Assembly: GCA_964356195.1 (NCBI GenBank)
Contig: CAYHGP010000003.1
Span: forward strand, 20,737-84,736
Length of the DNA stretch: 64,000 nt
Direction: 5' to 3'
Origin: 2-02-FULL-48-14 sp964356195
GTDB taxonomy: Bacteria; Patescibacteriota; Gracilibacteria; UBA1369; 2-02-FULL-48-14
A model generated the notes under the pieces. It searched no databases. It was not told the origin of the DNA and saw nothing but the letters and a program-made list of their open reading frames with translations. Below are positions 49,764-58,482 of the stretch, piece by piece (within the stretch, counting starts at the first letter, position 1; every line of letters starts with the position of its first letter). The translations under genes were made by a program, and so were the position numbers.

Positions 49764-50639
49764 ATGTCCACAACCAAACAGCCCGGTTTCTTCGCGTCCA
49801 TTCCCGCCTCCGTTTATTCACCGGCTTTTTACGCCGGGATTCCTCATCAAACATTCTGGAAAGGCTTTTGGTATTTGGTGCGACTCTACCTCGTGATTCT
49901 CGCTTTGTTCAGCCTCTTTATCTTCATCCCATTGTGGAATAATCGAGCGGAACTTGGAGAGGGGATCCAGAACACGCTCAACGTTTACCCCGAAGAACTG
50001 GTCCTCACTCTTACAGACAGTCAAGTGAGCACCAACGTGGAAGAGCCATACTTCATCAGCATGGATGAAATTATTCCCGAAGAGTGGAAGAGCGATATAC
50101 AAGAAGACATTGAAAACCTTATGGTCATCGATACCAAAACCCCTTTCACTGCGGAACAATTTTCAAGTTATAAATCGGTGATTTGGATCGGACAGGACGC
50201 CGTTTACACCTGGAAAAACGAGGGAACGGTCGAAGTGTCTTCTCTCGAGGGAGTACCGGACATCGTCATCGATAAAACTTTTGTAGACGAAAAAATCGGA
50301 GTTCTTTGGGATCGAGTAAAAGTCGCCATTCCATTTTTGGCCGTATTTACCTTTATAGTATTTTGGGTGGGTGCCGTAGCCTTCCGTCTGGTTTATCTTT
50401 TGATTCTGGCTCTGCTCGTGCTTCTTATGGGGAACATCATGAAGATTTCTTTGGACTACGCGGCCAGCTACAAAATAGCGCTTTACGGAGTCACCCTCAG
50501 CAGCGTACTCAGCGCAGCAATTTTCCTCACCAGCTCGATGACGGGCTTCAACGGCTTCCCCTTCACTTTCACTATCTTGTCACTTTTGGTGATTGCCGTG
50601 AACTTACAAAAAGCAAAGGCGGAGAAGCTCGTGAAGTAG
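49764..50639 (+). CDS. DUF1189-family membrane protein
   Basis: 291 residues. Residues 1-30 contain FFASIPASVYSPAFYAGIPHQTFWKGFWYLVRL, the typical DUF1189 opening, then one membrane segment (about 38-58), an extracellular part of about 130 residues (YPEELVLTLTDSQVSTNVEEPYFI) and a cluster of membrane segments at the C-terminus (about 187-285). Function unknown in all bacteria known to carry it. It follows rsmI by 25 bp. Confidence 0.85.
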   Translation: MSTTKQPGFFASIPASVYSPAFYAGIPHQTFWKGFWYLVRLYLVILALFSLFIFIPLWNNRAELGEGIQNTLNVYPEELVLTLTDSQVSTNVEEPYFISMDEIIPEEWKSDIQEDIENLMVIDTKTPFTAEQFSSYKSVIWIGQDAVYTWKNEGTVEVSSLEGVPDIVIDKTFVDEKIGVLWDRVKVAIPFLAVFTFIVFWVGAVAFRLVYLLILALLVLLMGNIMKISLDYAASYKIALYGVTLSSVLSAAIFLTSSMTGFNGFPFTFTILSLLVIAVNLQKAKAEKLVK

Positions 50640-50651
50640 ATTGAGATTCCT

Positions 50652-51665
50652 CTATTCGTAGGATTCAACTTTTGAGTAAACCCCGGTTGAAATCGTGCGT
50701 TGAATGGTGAGACTCGGCACGTCGCCAAGCATTCGACCGCTGTAGTCGTCGCTGAGCGTCGCCGTGATCACAATGGTAACGGTGGGCTGAACTTGCGTGT
50801 CCGGTTCTGCAAACCCGCGATAGGGGTCTTCAAGCGGGGTGATGTAAATGGTGAAGCTTTCAATATCGAGAACATTGGGCGTGATAGGCATGAAATCGGT
50901 CAGGTCCGGCACCGTTCCTGTACACGGAAAATTAGTACTGCACAGCCAAGTGTTCACGATTCCATCATTATCCGTATCCGTTCCGCTGAGCTGCACCTTA
51001 GAAAGATGATAGTCGGTCGTGCTTCCATCAAACAATACCTGCGAGAAGACAGTTCGCAGATCCCCGGCCCCATTCACCAAAATAAGTTCATCAGTCACGC
51101 CGTTGGTCAAATCGCTGCAGTCGGGCGTACCGGTCTCCGATTCGCAGAAAGCATTCATATACGTAGGGTCATCATCATAGCCCGAGTCGATGGAAGTGAT
51201 ACCCGTGAAAGGGTGCGCCCCGGTGTCTAAATCGACATAGTCATAGTTGGGAGTTTCCGTAGGACAGGCGTCGGGATAACTGCCCGAAGTCGTGGTACAG
51301 GCCACGCCGTAGTAAGAAGCCATTCCGGAGTAAGGTCCGGCCTCATTACCACCGGTTCCCGGGTTGTAAAAAGTTTGACCGTAAAGGCCGTAACCCGCCG
51401 TTTCCCAACCGGTTTCAGGCGTCGAGTAGCCGTAACGCAAATAGTAAGCCTCATAGTCCACGGTATTTTGCTCAACTTCGCGTGCAAGCTGATCCATAAG
51501 ATTTTGCGTCTCCGAGTACAGCGTCGCCTGAGCCTGAATTTTCCGTGCGGAAGCCATGGCATTCACCAGCGCATTCACACACAAAATCGCCACCGTAGAA
51601 AAAAGCGTGAGCGTAATCAGTAATTCAATAATGGTGAAGGCGCGGCGAGGCGATGCAAACAACAT
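50652..51665 (-). CDS. Type IV prepilin-like protein (PilW/PulJ type)
   Basis: 337 residues. Class III signal RRAFTIIELLITLTLFSTVAILCVNAL, with the phenylalanine after Arg-Ala and Glu at +5, marks a prepilin. The long Tyr/Gly/Thr-rich C-terminal part with several Cys is typical of minor pilins. One of four prepilin-like genes between 50.6 and 62.5 kb; the assembly ATPase, platform and peptidase genes are not in this window. Confidence 0.85.
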   Translation of the reverse strand: MLFASPRRAFTIIELLITLTLFSTVAILCVNALVNAMASARKIQAQATLYSETQNLMDQLAREVEQNTVDYEAYYLRYGYSTPETGWETAGYGLYGQTFYNPGTGGNEAGPYSGMASYYGVACTTTSGSYPDACPTETPNYDYVDLDTGAHPFTGITSIDSGYDDDPTYMNAFCESETGTPDCSDLTNGVTDELILVNGAGDLRTVFSQVLFDGSTTDYHLSKVQLSGTDTDNDGIVNTWLCSTNFPCTGTVPDLTDFMPITPNVLDIESFTIYITPLEDPYRGFAEPDTQVQPTVTIVITATLSDDYSGRMLGDVPSLTIQRTISTGVYSKVESYE

Positions 51666-51696
51666 GGACCCAGTTTAGCCCTTTCGTAAGAACTTT

Positions 51697-51957
51697 TCAA
51701 TAAACCTGATTATGACTTCCAACGTCGAGCATCAGTACCATGGTGTAATGTTCGAATTCTTGGAAAATAACCCGTATATCTCCACCCACCGAAAAAGCCC
51801 TTTTGCCCGACATGGAGCCTTTCAGGGGGTGGTTTCGAAGGGCGGGGCTTAAAGGATCTACCTGAAAATACTCTATAGCCTTCAAGATCTTTTCTTGATG
51901 TTTTTGATCCATCTTGTCGAAGGCCTTTGTGAAAGCTTTATAATATTCGATCCTCAT
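51697..51957 (-). CDS. RelE/YafQ-type mRNA interferase toxin
   Basis: 86 residues. Type II toxin fold: MRIEYYKAFTKAFDKMDQKHQEKILKAI, HPLKGSMSGKRAFSVGGDIRVIFQ and a C-terminal DVGSHNQVY, the usual RelE superfamily end (GtHdeVY-like). Its ATG overlaps the antitoxin stop by 4 bp. Family toxins cut mRNA on the ribosome; the substitutes of the catalytic residues cannot be judged by eye. Confidence 0.9.
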   Translation of the reverse strand: MRIEYYKAFTKAFDKMDQKHQEKILKAIEYFQVDPLSPALRNHPLKGSMSGKRAFSVGGDIRVIFQEFEHYTMVLMLDVGSHNQVY

Positions 51958-52241
51958 TTTCTTTTGGATATTTTTCTTAAAAACTCAATAGCTTCTTTGC
52001 CCTCAAAAGGCCCGTCTACGTTAACTCCTCTTTTCGCCTCCTCAGCAGCTTTGTTAATTGCTGCCTCCTGCTCAATAGTCAGGCCGTTCTCAGTGAGGAT
52101 TTTGAAGGGGATACCTTCGCTGGTGACGATTTGGTGCATATAGATTTTGATTGCAGAACTGAAATCCAGGCCCAGTTTGTCGAGAACTTTCTTTGCAGAT
52201 TTTTTAGTTTTCTCGTCGATGCGAACTTGAATGGTCGACAT
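51954..52241 (-). CDS. RelB/DinJ-type antitoxin
   Basis: 95 residues from the ATG at 52241. Ribbon-helix-helix opening MSTIQVRIDEKTKKSAKKVLDKLGLDFSSAIKIYMHQIV, then the DinJ-like GIPFKI and an acidic/helical tail. It precedes the RelE-like toxin with an ATGA overlap. The palindrome at 52268-52289 in its promoter is the likely operator. The upstream in-frame start at 52262 lies near the transcription start and is less likely. Confidence 0.92.
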   Translation of the reverse strand: MSTIQVRIDEKTKKSAKKVLDKLGLDFSSAIKIYMHQIVTSEGIPFKILTENGLTIEQEAAINKAAEEAKRGVNVDGPFEGKEAIEFLRKISKRK

Positions 52242-52266
52242 AAAAGTGTAGGTTAAGTACACCCTT

Positions 52267-52295
52267 ATTGTAGTACAATGTCACTACAACGTCAA
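52267..52295 (-). promoter_or_regulatory. Promoter and operator of the RelBE-like pair
   Basis: On the minus strand TTGACG (52290-52295), 17-bp spacer, TACAAT (52267-52272). An inverted repeat with 7-bp arms TTGTAGT/ACTACAA and an 8-bp centre (52268-52289) fills the spacer and -10. RelB-type RHH antitoxins commonly bind such sites, so autoregulation is expected. Confidence 0.8.
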
Positions 52296-52409
52296 TACAC
52301 CGGTAAATGGTAGAAATCTTTCGTAATTATCCATCCTTCCTCTTCGCCCTGTCCAGATCCACTTCAAAAATAGTGTTGTCAGAGCTTCTACAACACCGCT
52401 AAGCCTTCC

Positions 52410-54203
52410 TCACTTCACATCAAACCTCCAAACACCGTCCCATCCATGTTTACTCAGCATCTTGAGCTCCGCCATTCTCGCCAGCAAGGTCAGTGCAGGG
52501 CCATCATCCGGCAACTTTTCCAAAACCGCCTTCATGCCGGTTTCCGCGGCCTCCCAATTTCCAAGGCGGTAAGCCTCCAGCGCCCCATGCCACTCTTCCA
52601 TAAGCGCCTTACCCGCCTCCGAAGCGCCTTCCAAACTGCCCATGACTTCGTAAATCGCGATGGCATTGTCTTTCCCTTTCAAGCAAACGGTGTCCACCTT
52701 GCGGAAGAAAACGCCGGCCAAAGCCGCTTCTCGTGTGCCGGGGTTCACCAGAATTCGTGTTTTGTAGAATTTATTCGCGCCTTCCAAACGCGAAGCGGTG
52801 TTCACGGTGTCTCCCATAGCCGTGTAATCGAAACGCTCGGCGCTTCCCATGTTTCCCACAATGGCATCNNNNNNNNNNNNNNNNNNNNNNNNNNNNNNNN
52901 NNNNNNNNNNNNNNNNNNNNNNNNNNNNNNNNNNNNNNNNNNNNNNNNNNNNNNNNNNNNNNNNNNNNGTCTTCAGTTTTCGTTTCTCCGCAAACTCCGT
53001 GAAATTTCGGTAGACCAGCGCCGCCAAGTAGAGGGTTCCCAGCGCAAACACCGGCCAAATCAAATCAATAATAATACCGCGATTGAAACTCCACTGCGCG
53101 AGGAAAGGGAAGGCCAAAAGCTCCAAAACCAGGAGCAGTGACCCCACCAAAACCGGCGCATACAAAAACACCGCCACAGACGCCAGCAAAACCACCGCAA
53201 GTTCCACCAGGAAACTGCCGGTACTTTGATACTGCAAATATTCCCCATCCAAAATCGTCTGAATCGCATTCGCATGAATTTCCACACCCGGCATTTCCAC
53301 TCGTTCATCAATAGGGGTGAAATACACATCCTGAAGAGAAGTGGCCGTAGCACCTACAAGTACAATTTTCCCGTCAAAGGTACCCGGCTCCACATTTCCA
53401 TAGTAAACATCCGAGAACGATACATAAGGATATCCATGGGGTTTTTGAGAGTAGTTGATGAGCAGTTGGCCATCCTCCTGCGGAATTGCATTCAAAGTTT
53501 CTCCTAGATATTTCTCTGCAATCTTCACGTCAACGTGCGGCTCAGTCACACTGTCCACGGTAAAGTAAACAGGAATCCCATAAATAAAATTACGGTTCAC
53601 ATTCTCTTCTGTATTGCCGCCATTCCAAAAACCCACTTCGGCATGTTCCGCAAAAATGGGGAGAGGATCGTTACTTGCCGGATAGACAAAGGAACTGCCA
53701 TCAAAATAACCTTCACCACCGTAACTTTTTGCAATAAAAATATTGGCGCTCTCATCAAAAGTTTCAATCAACTCCTGATCATAAGGGTGAATATCTCCCA
53801 GGTAACTAAGCATTTGCCCAATAAACTCTTCCGAACTTGGCTCCGTTTTCACAAATTCATAGAGGGAAGCGAGTGAGATACTTTGCGATCCGGAGCTAAA
53901 TAAGATATCCAGATAAAGGACGGAGGGGCTATCACTTTCAATATTTTTAATCACATCCGAGTAGTAGGTGTTGTTCCACTCTCCAAAACCACCCAGACCG
54001 CCCAGTTCAGGGGGAAGCCTACTTTTCTCGTCCATGGCTACAATTACGATTTCATCGCTTAAATCCCGTTCTGTATAAAGCTTATTGGAAAGTGTTTTCT
54101 GCTGAGTTTCCAGGAGAGGACTCAGTCTCAAAACAGCACTTAGAGCGAAGACACTCAAAGCAATCAGGAGGGCAGCGAAGATTTTTTTTGTTTTTCCAGG
54201 CAT
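52410..54203 (-). CDS. CHASE2-domain adenylate/guanylate cyclase (interrupted by scaffold gap)
   Basis: One N-terminal membrane segment (about 8-25), a CHASE2 sensor domain outside (about 35-330, with IVIVAMDEKS, YLDILFS, IVLVGATATSLQDVYFTPID and MPGVEIHANAIQTIL), three membrane segments (about 345-410), then a class III cyclase domain. Only the cyclase C-terminal half is seen (IVGNMGSAERFDYTAMGDTVNTASRLEGANK), followed by a TPR-like tail. The gap at 52869-52968 removes the metal-binding Asp and the rest of the first half. It implies a cyclic-nucleotide signal; the nucleotide specificity residues cannot all be checked. Confidence 0.9.
   Translation of the reverse strand: MPGKTKKIFAALLIALSVFALSAVLRLSPLLETQQKTLSNKLYTERDLSDEIVIVAMDEKSRLPPELGGLGGFGEWNNTYYSDVIKNIESDSPSVLYLDILFSSGSQSISLASLYEFVKTEPSSEEFIGQMLSYLGDIHPYDQELIETFDESANIFIAKSYGGEGYFDGSSFVYPASNDPLPIFAEHAEVGFWNGGNTEENVNRNFIYGIPVYFTVDSVTEPHVDVKIAEKYLGETLNAIPQEDGQLLINYSQKPHGYPYVSFSDVYYGNVEPGTFDGKIVLVGATATSLQDVYFTPIDERVEMPGVEIHANAIQTILDGEYLQYQSTGSFLVELAVVLLASVAVFLYAPVLVGSLLLVLELLAFPFLAQWSFNRGIIIDLIWPVFALGTLYLAALVYRNFTEFAEKRKLKXXXXXXXXXXXXXXXXXXXXXXXXXXXXXXXXXXDAIVGNMGSAERFDYTAMGDTVNTASRLEGANKFYKTRILVNPGTREAALAGVFFRKVDTVCLKGKDNAIAIYEVMGSLEGASEAGKALMEEWHGALEAYRLGNWEAAETGMKAVLEKLPDDGPALTLLARMAELKMLSKHGWDGVWRFDVK
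52869..52968. other. Scaffold gap (100 N) inside the cyclase gene
   Basis: Exactly 100 N. A class III cyclase would need about 130-140 residues here, so the true gap is probably 400 bp or so. Confidence 0.99.
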
Positions 54204-54272
54204 AATTCACAGAATTCTATCTGTTCATTATACCACAAAGAAGCTTAATCTGAAAGTGACCGGGACACATCT

Positions 54273-56267
54273 TTATGCAGTCTGTCGGCGTCTTCGTGAA
54301 GCAAGAAGAAGTCCAGCCCCTACAACTAAGGGAACCATGGCTCCCGTGCTGGGGTTATAGGTGCAACCACAGGTCGGAGGAGTGGTATTCCCGCCGGTAT
54401 CCTGCCAATTGGTATCAACAACTGCAGAGTCACCCTCTGAATCGGTATCATCCGGTGCAGTGTCAATTGGGACAGCCGTATCATCTCCACTATCAGTATC
54501 ACCGGGACCAGTGTCGTCCGGATTTTCTTCTTCTAAACACTCCTCAGCAGTCACCACATCTTCCTGTCCGGAGCTAACGTCAGACCACTGTGCCTCAAGG
54601 CCCTGCCATGCGGCACCTGAAACTGTAACATTAAGGTCATTGTCTCCTGTTAGAACGTAAGTTCCACCATCATAAACCATCGTGAGGATTTTGGATTCAT
54701 CAGTGGTATCCACAGAACCCGGAATACATTCATCACCCGTTTCACTTGGAGGTGGAGTAGCTCCATTCATATTAAGATTTTCGACTCCAAGAGACATACC
54801 TGCAACAAGGTCTTCCGCGTCTATCTCCAGGCCTGCTGCAGCAAAGCGAAAGTTAGTATCTGCATTGGTGAATTCCCATTCACTGCCGAAGCCTTCCGCA
54901 ATACGTATATTACTTCCATCAAAGTAAACACCTGAACCGGTGATCAGCTCAGAAGTTCCTTCACTCATATCTTCGGCATCATCACAAATCACGTCCCCCG
55001 CCTGAACCTCCACTTCATCAGCCATCGTGTCTCCAAGGGCAAGATCACAGTTAGGATCACGAGTCGAAGAAGTGGCACAGTCCACATCGTCCACCTTAGT
55101 AGCATCCTCATCATCACAGTCTCCACCCACCGAAACGTAACCCGCAGGCACGTCACAAGCTTCTACGCTAACAGATGAGTTTCCAACGCCGTCGCCATCA
55201 CTGTCTTGGTAGGAAGTCACTTCACCCACCGCACCCGCTTCATCAATAGCGCTGTCACAGTCATCATCAACCGAATTACAGGTTTCCGTAGCCCCGGGAT
55301 AAGTAGACGCATTGCTATCATCACAATCGGTATCTGACATCACACCATCTCCATCGGCATCCACGGTGGTGGAGGCGGCAGAGGCATCATCGTAAATATA
55401 CTTCAAAGAGCCGGATTCCAAGTAAACAATAGTGTCAAAACCAATGGCGGAACTTGCTGCAGGTATAAATTTTACAGGATACCCTGTAAAACCGGTGCTG
55501 GTTGCAGTTTGAACTCCACTCAAGTCACTGATTTCAGTGATTGTGTATGAAGTACCCTGCTTTATGAATACCCTGTCATTTGCCAGGTCGGCTTGAGGAG
55601 AAGATTCTCCGACACCGCTTGTGTCATACAGAATTGAGGGTGAAACCCCATCTGAAACGTCAAAAAACTCACTTATATTATAGTCTGAACCAGATAACGA
55701 TTCGGAACCAAGATATCTGCCGGTAGACTCGTCTATTGAGCCAACCGAGGCGGGACTTCCATCAAGGACGGTCCAATCTGTTACTGAGCCTGAACTCAAG
55801 CCCTTTACGGTGAAAGCATAACCCTCAGTAGAATTCCGAAACATGACCTCATCCCCGGAAACGCGGCTTCCGGCAACATTCAGATTGTCTCCACTCAAGG
55901 TACTATCATAAGACACAAGACTTGAATTCACGGCATCATCTTCGTCCTCCGTTCCATCCGCGTTGGTATCAAAATCGGTACAAGTCGTGTCGGTACTGAT
56001 CTTTGTTATGTAGCCACTTCCCGAAGGATTATCCACGGTTTTAAGACAATTCGAGTATCCGGGCACCCCTGTAAATCCATAAATTGTTTCCGTATTAAGA
56101 TTTGTACTAAAATCAGAATCAAAGTCGCCCCCGGATTGCCAAGTCGCCTCTGCTCTTCCGTGAAAACCTGCGGCCAAAACCAACAAAGCAGCCCCGCCCA
56201 GGTTCTTTACAACACTGGGAGTGCTGAAATTCGAAGACCCCGCATCTGGTTGTTTTATTCTGTTCAT
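54273..56267 (-). CDS. Secreted MopE-repeat protein with MYXO-CTERM-like tail
   Basis: 664 residues. Hydrophobic signal region at about 24-42. A long Ser/Thr/Asp/Gly-rich part leads to two MopE-like metal-binding units (DADGDGVMSDTDCDDSNASTYPGATETCNSVDDDCDSAIDE and QDSDGDGVGNSSVSVEACDVPAGYVSVGGDCDDEDA, about 305-390). A Thr/Asp-rich spacer is followed by a tripartite end: TCGCTYNPSTG, a hydrophobic helix, and RRRR. That matches the Cys-Gly-Cys MYXO-CTERM anchor known from Myxococcota. Probably a surface protein; no sorting protease is seen nearby. Confidence 0.82.
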   Translation of the reverse strand: MNRIKQPDAGSSNFSTPSVVKNLGGAALLVLAAGFHGRAEATWQSGGDFDSDFSTNLNTETIYGFTGVPGYSNCLKTVDNPSGSGYITKISTDTTCTDFDTNADGTEDEDDAVNSSLVSYDSTLSGDNLNVAGSRVSGDEVMFRNSTEGYAFTVKGLSSGSVTDWTVLDGSPASVGSIDESTGRYLGSESLSGSDYNISEFFDVSDGVSPSILYDTSGVGESSPQADLANDRVFIKQGTSYTITEISDLSGVQTATSTGFTGYPVKFIPAASSAIGFDTIVYLESGSLKYIYDDASAASTTVDADGDGVMSDTDCDDSNASTYPGATETCNSVDDDCDSAIDEAGAVGEVTSYQDSDGDGVGNSSVSVEACDVPAGYVSVGGDCDDEDATKVDDVDCATSSTRDPNCDLALGDTMADEVEVQAGDVICDDAEDMSEGTSELITGSGVYFDGSNIRIAEGFGSEWEFTNADTNFRFAAAGLEIDAEDLVAGMSLGVENLNMNGATPPPSETGDECIPGSVDTTDESKILTMVYDGGTYVLTGDNDLNVTVSGAAWQGLEAQWSDVSSGQEDVVTAEECLEEENPDDTGPGDTDSGDDTAVPIDTAPDDTDSEGDSAVVDTNWQDTGGNTTPPTCGCTYNPSTGAMVPLVVGAGLLLASRRRRQTA

Positions 56268-56291
56268 AACTGAGGGGAAAGAAACAACCCA

Positions 56292-56320
56292 ATAATCCTA
56301 CATATCTGTTAAAAAGTCAA
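56292..56320 (-). promoter_or_regulatory. Promoter of the MopE-repeat protein gene
   Basis: On the minus strand TTGACT (56315-56320), 17-bp spacer, GATTAT (56292-56297), 24 nt before the ATG at 56267. It lies in the gap between this gene and the prepilin-like gene upstream, so the two may be separate transcripts. Confidence 0.6.
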
Positions 56321-56335
56321 GTTCAAAGTAGACAA

Positions 56336-57463
56336 TTAGTTAGACAAAGTGTAGATACTTGTACTCTCTCCTGTTGTAGACCTGGTCACCAAGTAAGGGA
56401 AGTAAAATATGCCGTCCGTGCCCTGATGATAACCTTCACCCACTATAACAGCTTTGGTGTCTCCAAAAGGTTCGGAAGCATGAGTAACAAGCTGCCATTC
56501 CAGGTAAGGGATGGAGTCTCCGCCGTCATCCATAAGTGGAGTAACAATGTTCAGTTGCAGGCTTAAAGTAGTCAAATCCGGGTCAATACAGGTGTTGTAG
56601 ACTTCCGTATAAGGGTCCGTGAGCCCATCGGCAGTCTCTAAAACGATGTAGTCGCCGGCATCATTGATCTTGGATTCGTAGATTTCGGTATTGGTGACAG
56701 GATCACGATTGGAATTTCCAGGTGAAAAATCATCGAATACTGTGGTATCCACCGGAATTAAGCTCACCGTCCCCGCACTGTCTTCCCCAACCAATTGCCA
56801 AAAAACAACCGAGTCGCCATCTAAAATAGTGCTATCGGAACTGTTGTCCTCATCCATCACAAATCGTGTGCAAGTTTCGTTGTCCATACTGCCATCCGCG
56901 CACGGCGTTCGTACACGGAGCTGCCAGTCGTCAAAAGAGCTAAAATCGGCGGCGGTTAAAATGCCTCCACTGCCGTCATCGGTGTACAAAGGAATGCTTA
57001 TGCTCTGGCCATACATGAGTTTGTTCCAGTTGCAGGGGTGGTCTTCGCTTTCGTCGTCATTCATTATGGAGCAATCGTCCGGATCGCCGGCGGTGCCGGT
57101 GCCGGGGATGGGGGTGTACCAGGTGTCGGCCCCGCTGCCATCCAGTCTTTGGGCTTTGGAGTAGACAGTGTAGTCGCCGTAGGTTTCGCAGGTGCCATCG
57201 CCATCGCCATCTTCGCAAAAGGACTCCGTTGCGCTGGATTCATAGCCGGCGTTGTACTCCGCCATATCCCCGATGCCGTTTTCAGCGGCGGATTCGGCGG
57301 CCAATTTGGCTTTCACGGGCCCTTCCATATCGCGGTAGTAAGCCAACTTTTCGTTGGTGTTTTTGATGGTGGTCGTGGCAATAAGCATAATCACGGTCAT
57401 AATCACGAACGCAAAAATCAGCGAGTAGGCGGGCCTGGAATTTTTGGAGCGTGTAGGTTTCAT
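56336..57463 (-). CDS. Prepilin-like / PilX-type secreted protein
   Basis: 375 residues from the ATG at 57463. The N-terminus MKPTRSKNSRPAYSLIFAFVIMTVIMLIATTTIKNTN has the position and length of a prepilin-type membrane helix, though the +5 Glu is not obvious (YSLIFAFV). The rest has EDGDGDGTCETYGDYTVYSKAQ and several Cys, as in PilX-type minor pilins. The neighbouring pilins (50652, 61371, 62035) support this. Classification is moderately sure. Confidence 0.72.
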   Translation of the reverse strand: MKPTRSKNSRPAYSLIFAFVIMTVIMLIATTTIKNTNEKLAYYRDMEGPVKAKLAAESAAENGIGDMAEYNAGYESSATESFCEDGDGDGTCETYGDYTVYSKAQRLDGSGADTWYTPIPGTGTAGDPDDCSIMNDDESEDHPCNWNKLMYGQSISIPLYTDDGSGGILTAADFSSFDDWQLRVRTPCADGSMDNETCTRFVMDEDNSSDSTILDGDSVVFWQLVGEDSAGTVSLIPVDTTVFDDFSPGNSNRDPVTNTEIYESKINDAGDYIVLETADGLTDPYTEVYNTCIDPDLTTLSLQLNIVTPLMDDGGDSIPYLEWQLVTHASEPFGDTKAVIVGEGYHQGTDGIFYFPYLVTRSTTGESTSIYTLSN

Positions 57464-57526
57464 GGCAGCACCAAAATACTCGAAAACTGCGGGGCCCGCA
57501 ACGGGTCTCAAGAATAGGAGTATTGT

Positions 57527-58396
57527 GTGGACATGAAAAAATCTAGTTTACCGGGGACGGGGGCGGGTTTACTGGCCGCACTGGGGTGGGGAACCATCGG
57601 AATTTGGGTACAAAATATTCCCTTGGAGGCGAGTGAACTGGCGGTGCTAAGATTTTTGTTTTCAGGAATTTTCCTTTCCCTGCTTTCAATCCCTTTATTT
57701 CGAGTAACAAAACTAGAGCCCAAAATCGTGCTGAAATCTTTTGTGTGCGGCGCAATTTTGCTCCTCCAGTTTTTCACCAGTCTTTACGCGTATCAAAACT
57801 TATTTTTGGGAGAGGCCACCTTGCTCACCAACTTACACTTGGTTTTCTTGCTGATCCTTTTGACTCCCGTACTTTTAAAGAAAAAACAATTGGGGTCTGT
57901 TCTCCTTGGGACATTTTTTCTGGCCTTGGGGCTTTACCTCACTTTGAATCCCGTTCTCACTTGGAACGTTTGGGGGATTTCTGCCGCTCTACTCTCCTCT
58001 TTTCTTTTCGCACTCTACACTTACCTTCTTGAAAAGTTTTTCCCGACGGGGTCGGAAAAATACATCGCCTTCATCTTTGGCAGCGGAGCTGTTTTAAGCC
58101 TCCCTTGGCTTCTTGTGAACGGCCTTCATTTAAGTACGCTGAACTTCGATGCATGGCTCAATCTCGCCATCCTTTTGATTTTTTCCACGCTCCTGGCCCA
58201 CGCCGCTTATATGCTTTCGGTAAAACTCGTGGGAAGCTTGAAAGCCGCTATGCTTTCCTACTTTGCCATCCTCTTCAGCTTTGCTTTGGAAGCCCTCTTT
58301 TTCAGGGATGTGACAAGCTTAGAGCTGCTCGGGGCAGTGATTGTTTTTGTGACGCTCACGCTAGCAACTCGTAACTTTCCCCGGGGGTGTCCATGA
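57527..58396 (+). CDS. EamA/DMT-superfamily transporter
   Basis: 289 residues with 10 hydrophobic segments in two EamA repeats. GAGLLAALGWGTIGIWVQ opens the first, GISAALLSSFLFALYTYLLEKF the second. Substrates in this family are amino acids, nucleotides or small metabolites. The GTG at 57527 is preferred over the ATG at 57533 because a good AGGAG (57516-57520) sits 6 nt upstream, one of few clear Shine-Dalgarno sites in the window. Divergent from the prepilin-like gene. Confidence 0.88.
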   Translation: MDMKKSSLPGTGAGLLAALGWGTIGIWVQNIPLEASELAVLRFLFSGIFLSLLSIPLFRVTKLEPKIVLKSFVCGAILLLQFFTSLYAYQNLFLGEATLLTNLHLVFLLILLTPVLLKKKQLGSVLLGTFFLALGLYLTLNPVLTWNVWGISAALLSSFLFALYTYLLEKFFPTGSEKYIAFIFGSGAVLSLPWLLVNGLHLSTLNFDAWLNLAILLIFSTLLAHAAYMLSVKLVGSLKAAMLSYFAILFSFALEALFFRDVTSLELLGAVIVFVTLTLATRNFPRGCP

Positions 58397-58452
58397 AAAA
58401 TCCACAAGCGGCTAGCCATTTACCCGCGAGTATGCTATTATGTTTCTGTAAA

Positions 58453-58476
58453 AGGACAAAATTGTCCTGTTATAGA
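58453..58476 (+). promoter_or_regulatory. Operator and -10 box of the AbiE pair
   Basis: Inverted repeat AGGACAA-AA-TTGTCCT (58453-58468) immediately before a -10-like TATAGA (58471-58476). The ATG at 58483 is 6 nt after the -10. AbiEi antitoxins are known to repress their own promoters through inverted repeats, so this is the likely operator. Confidence 0.65.
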
Positions 58477-58482
58477 AATAAT

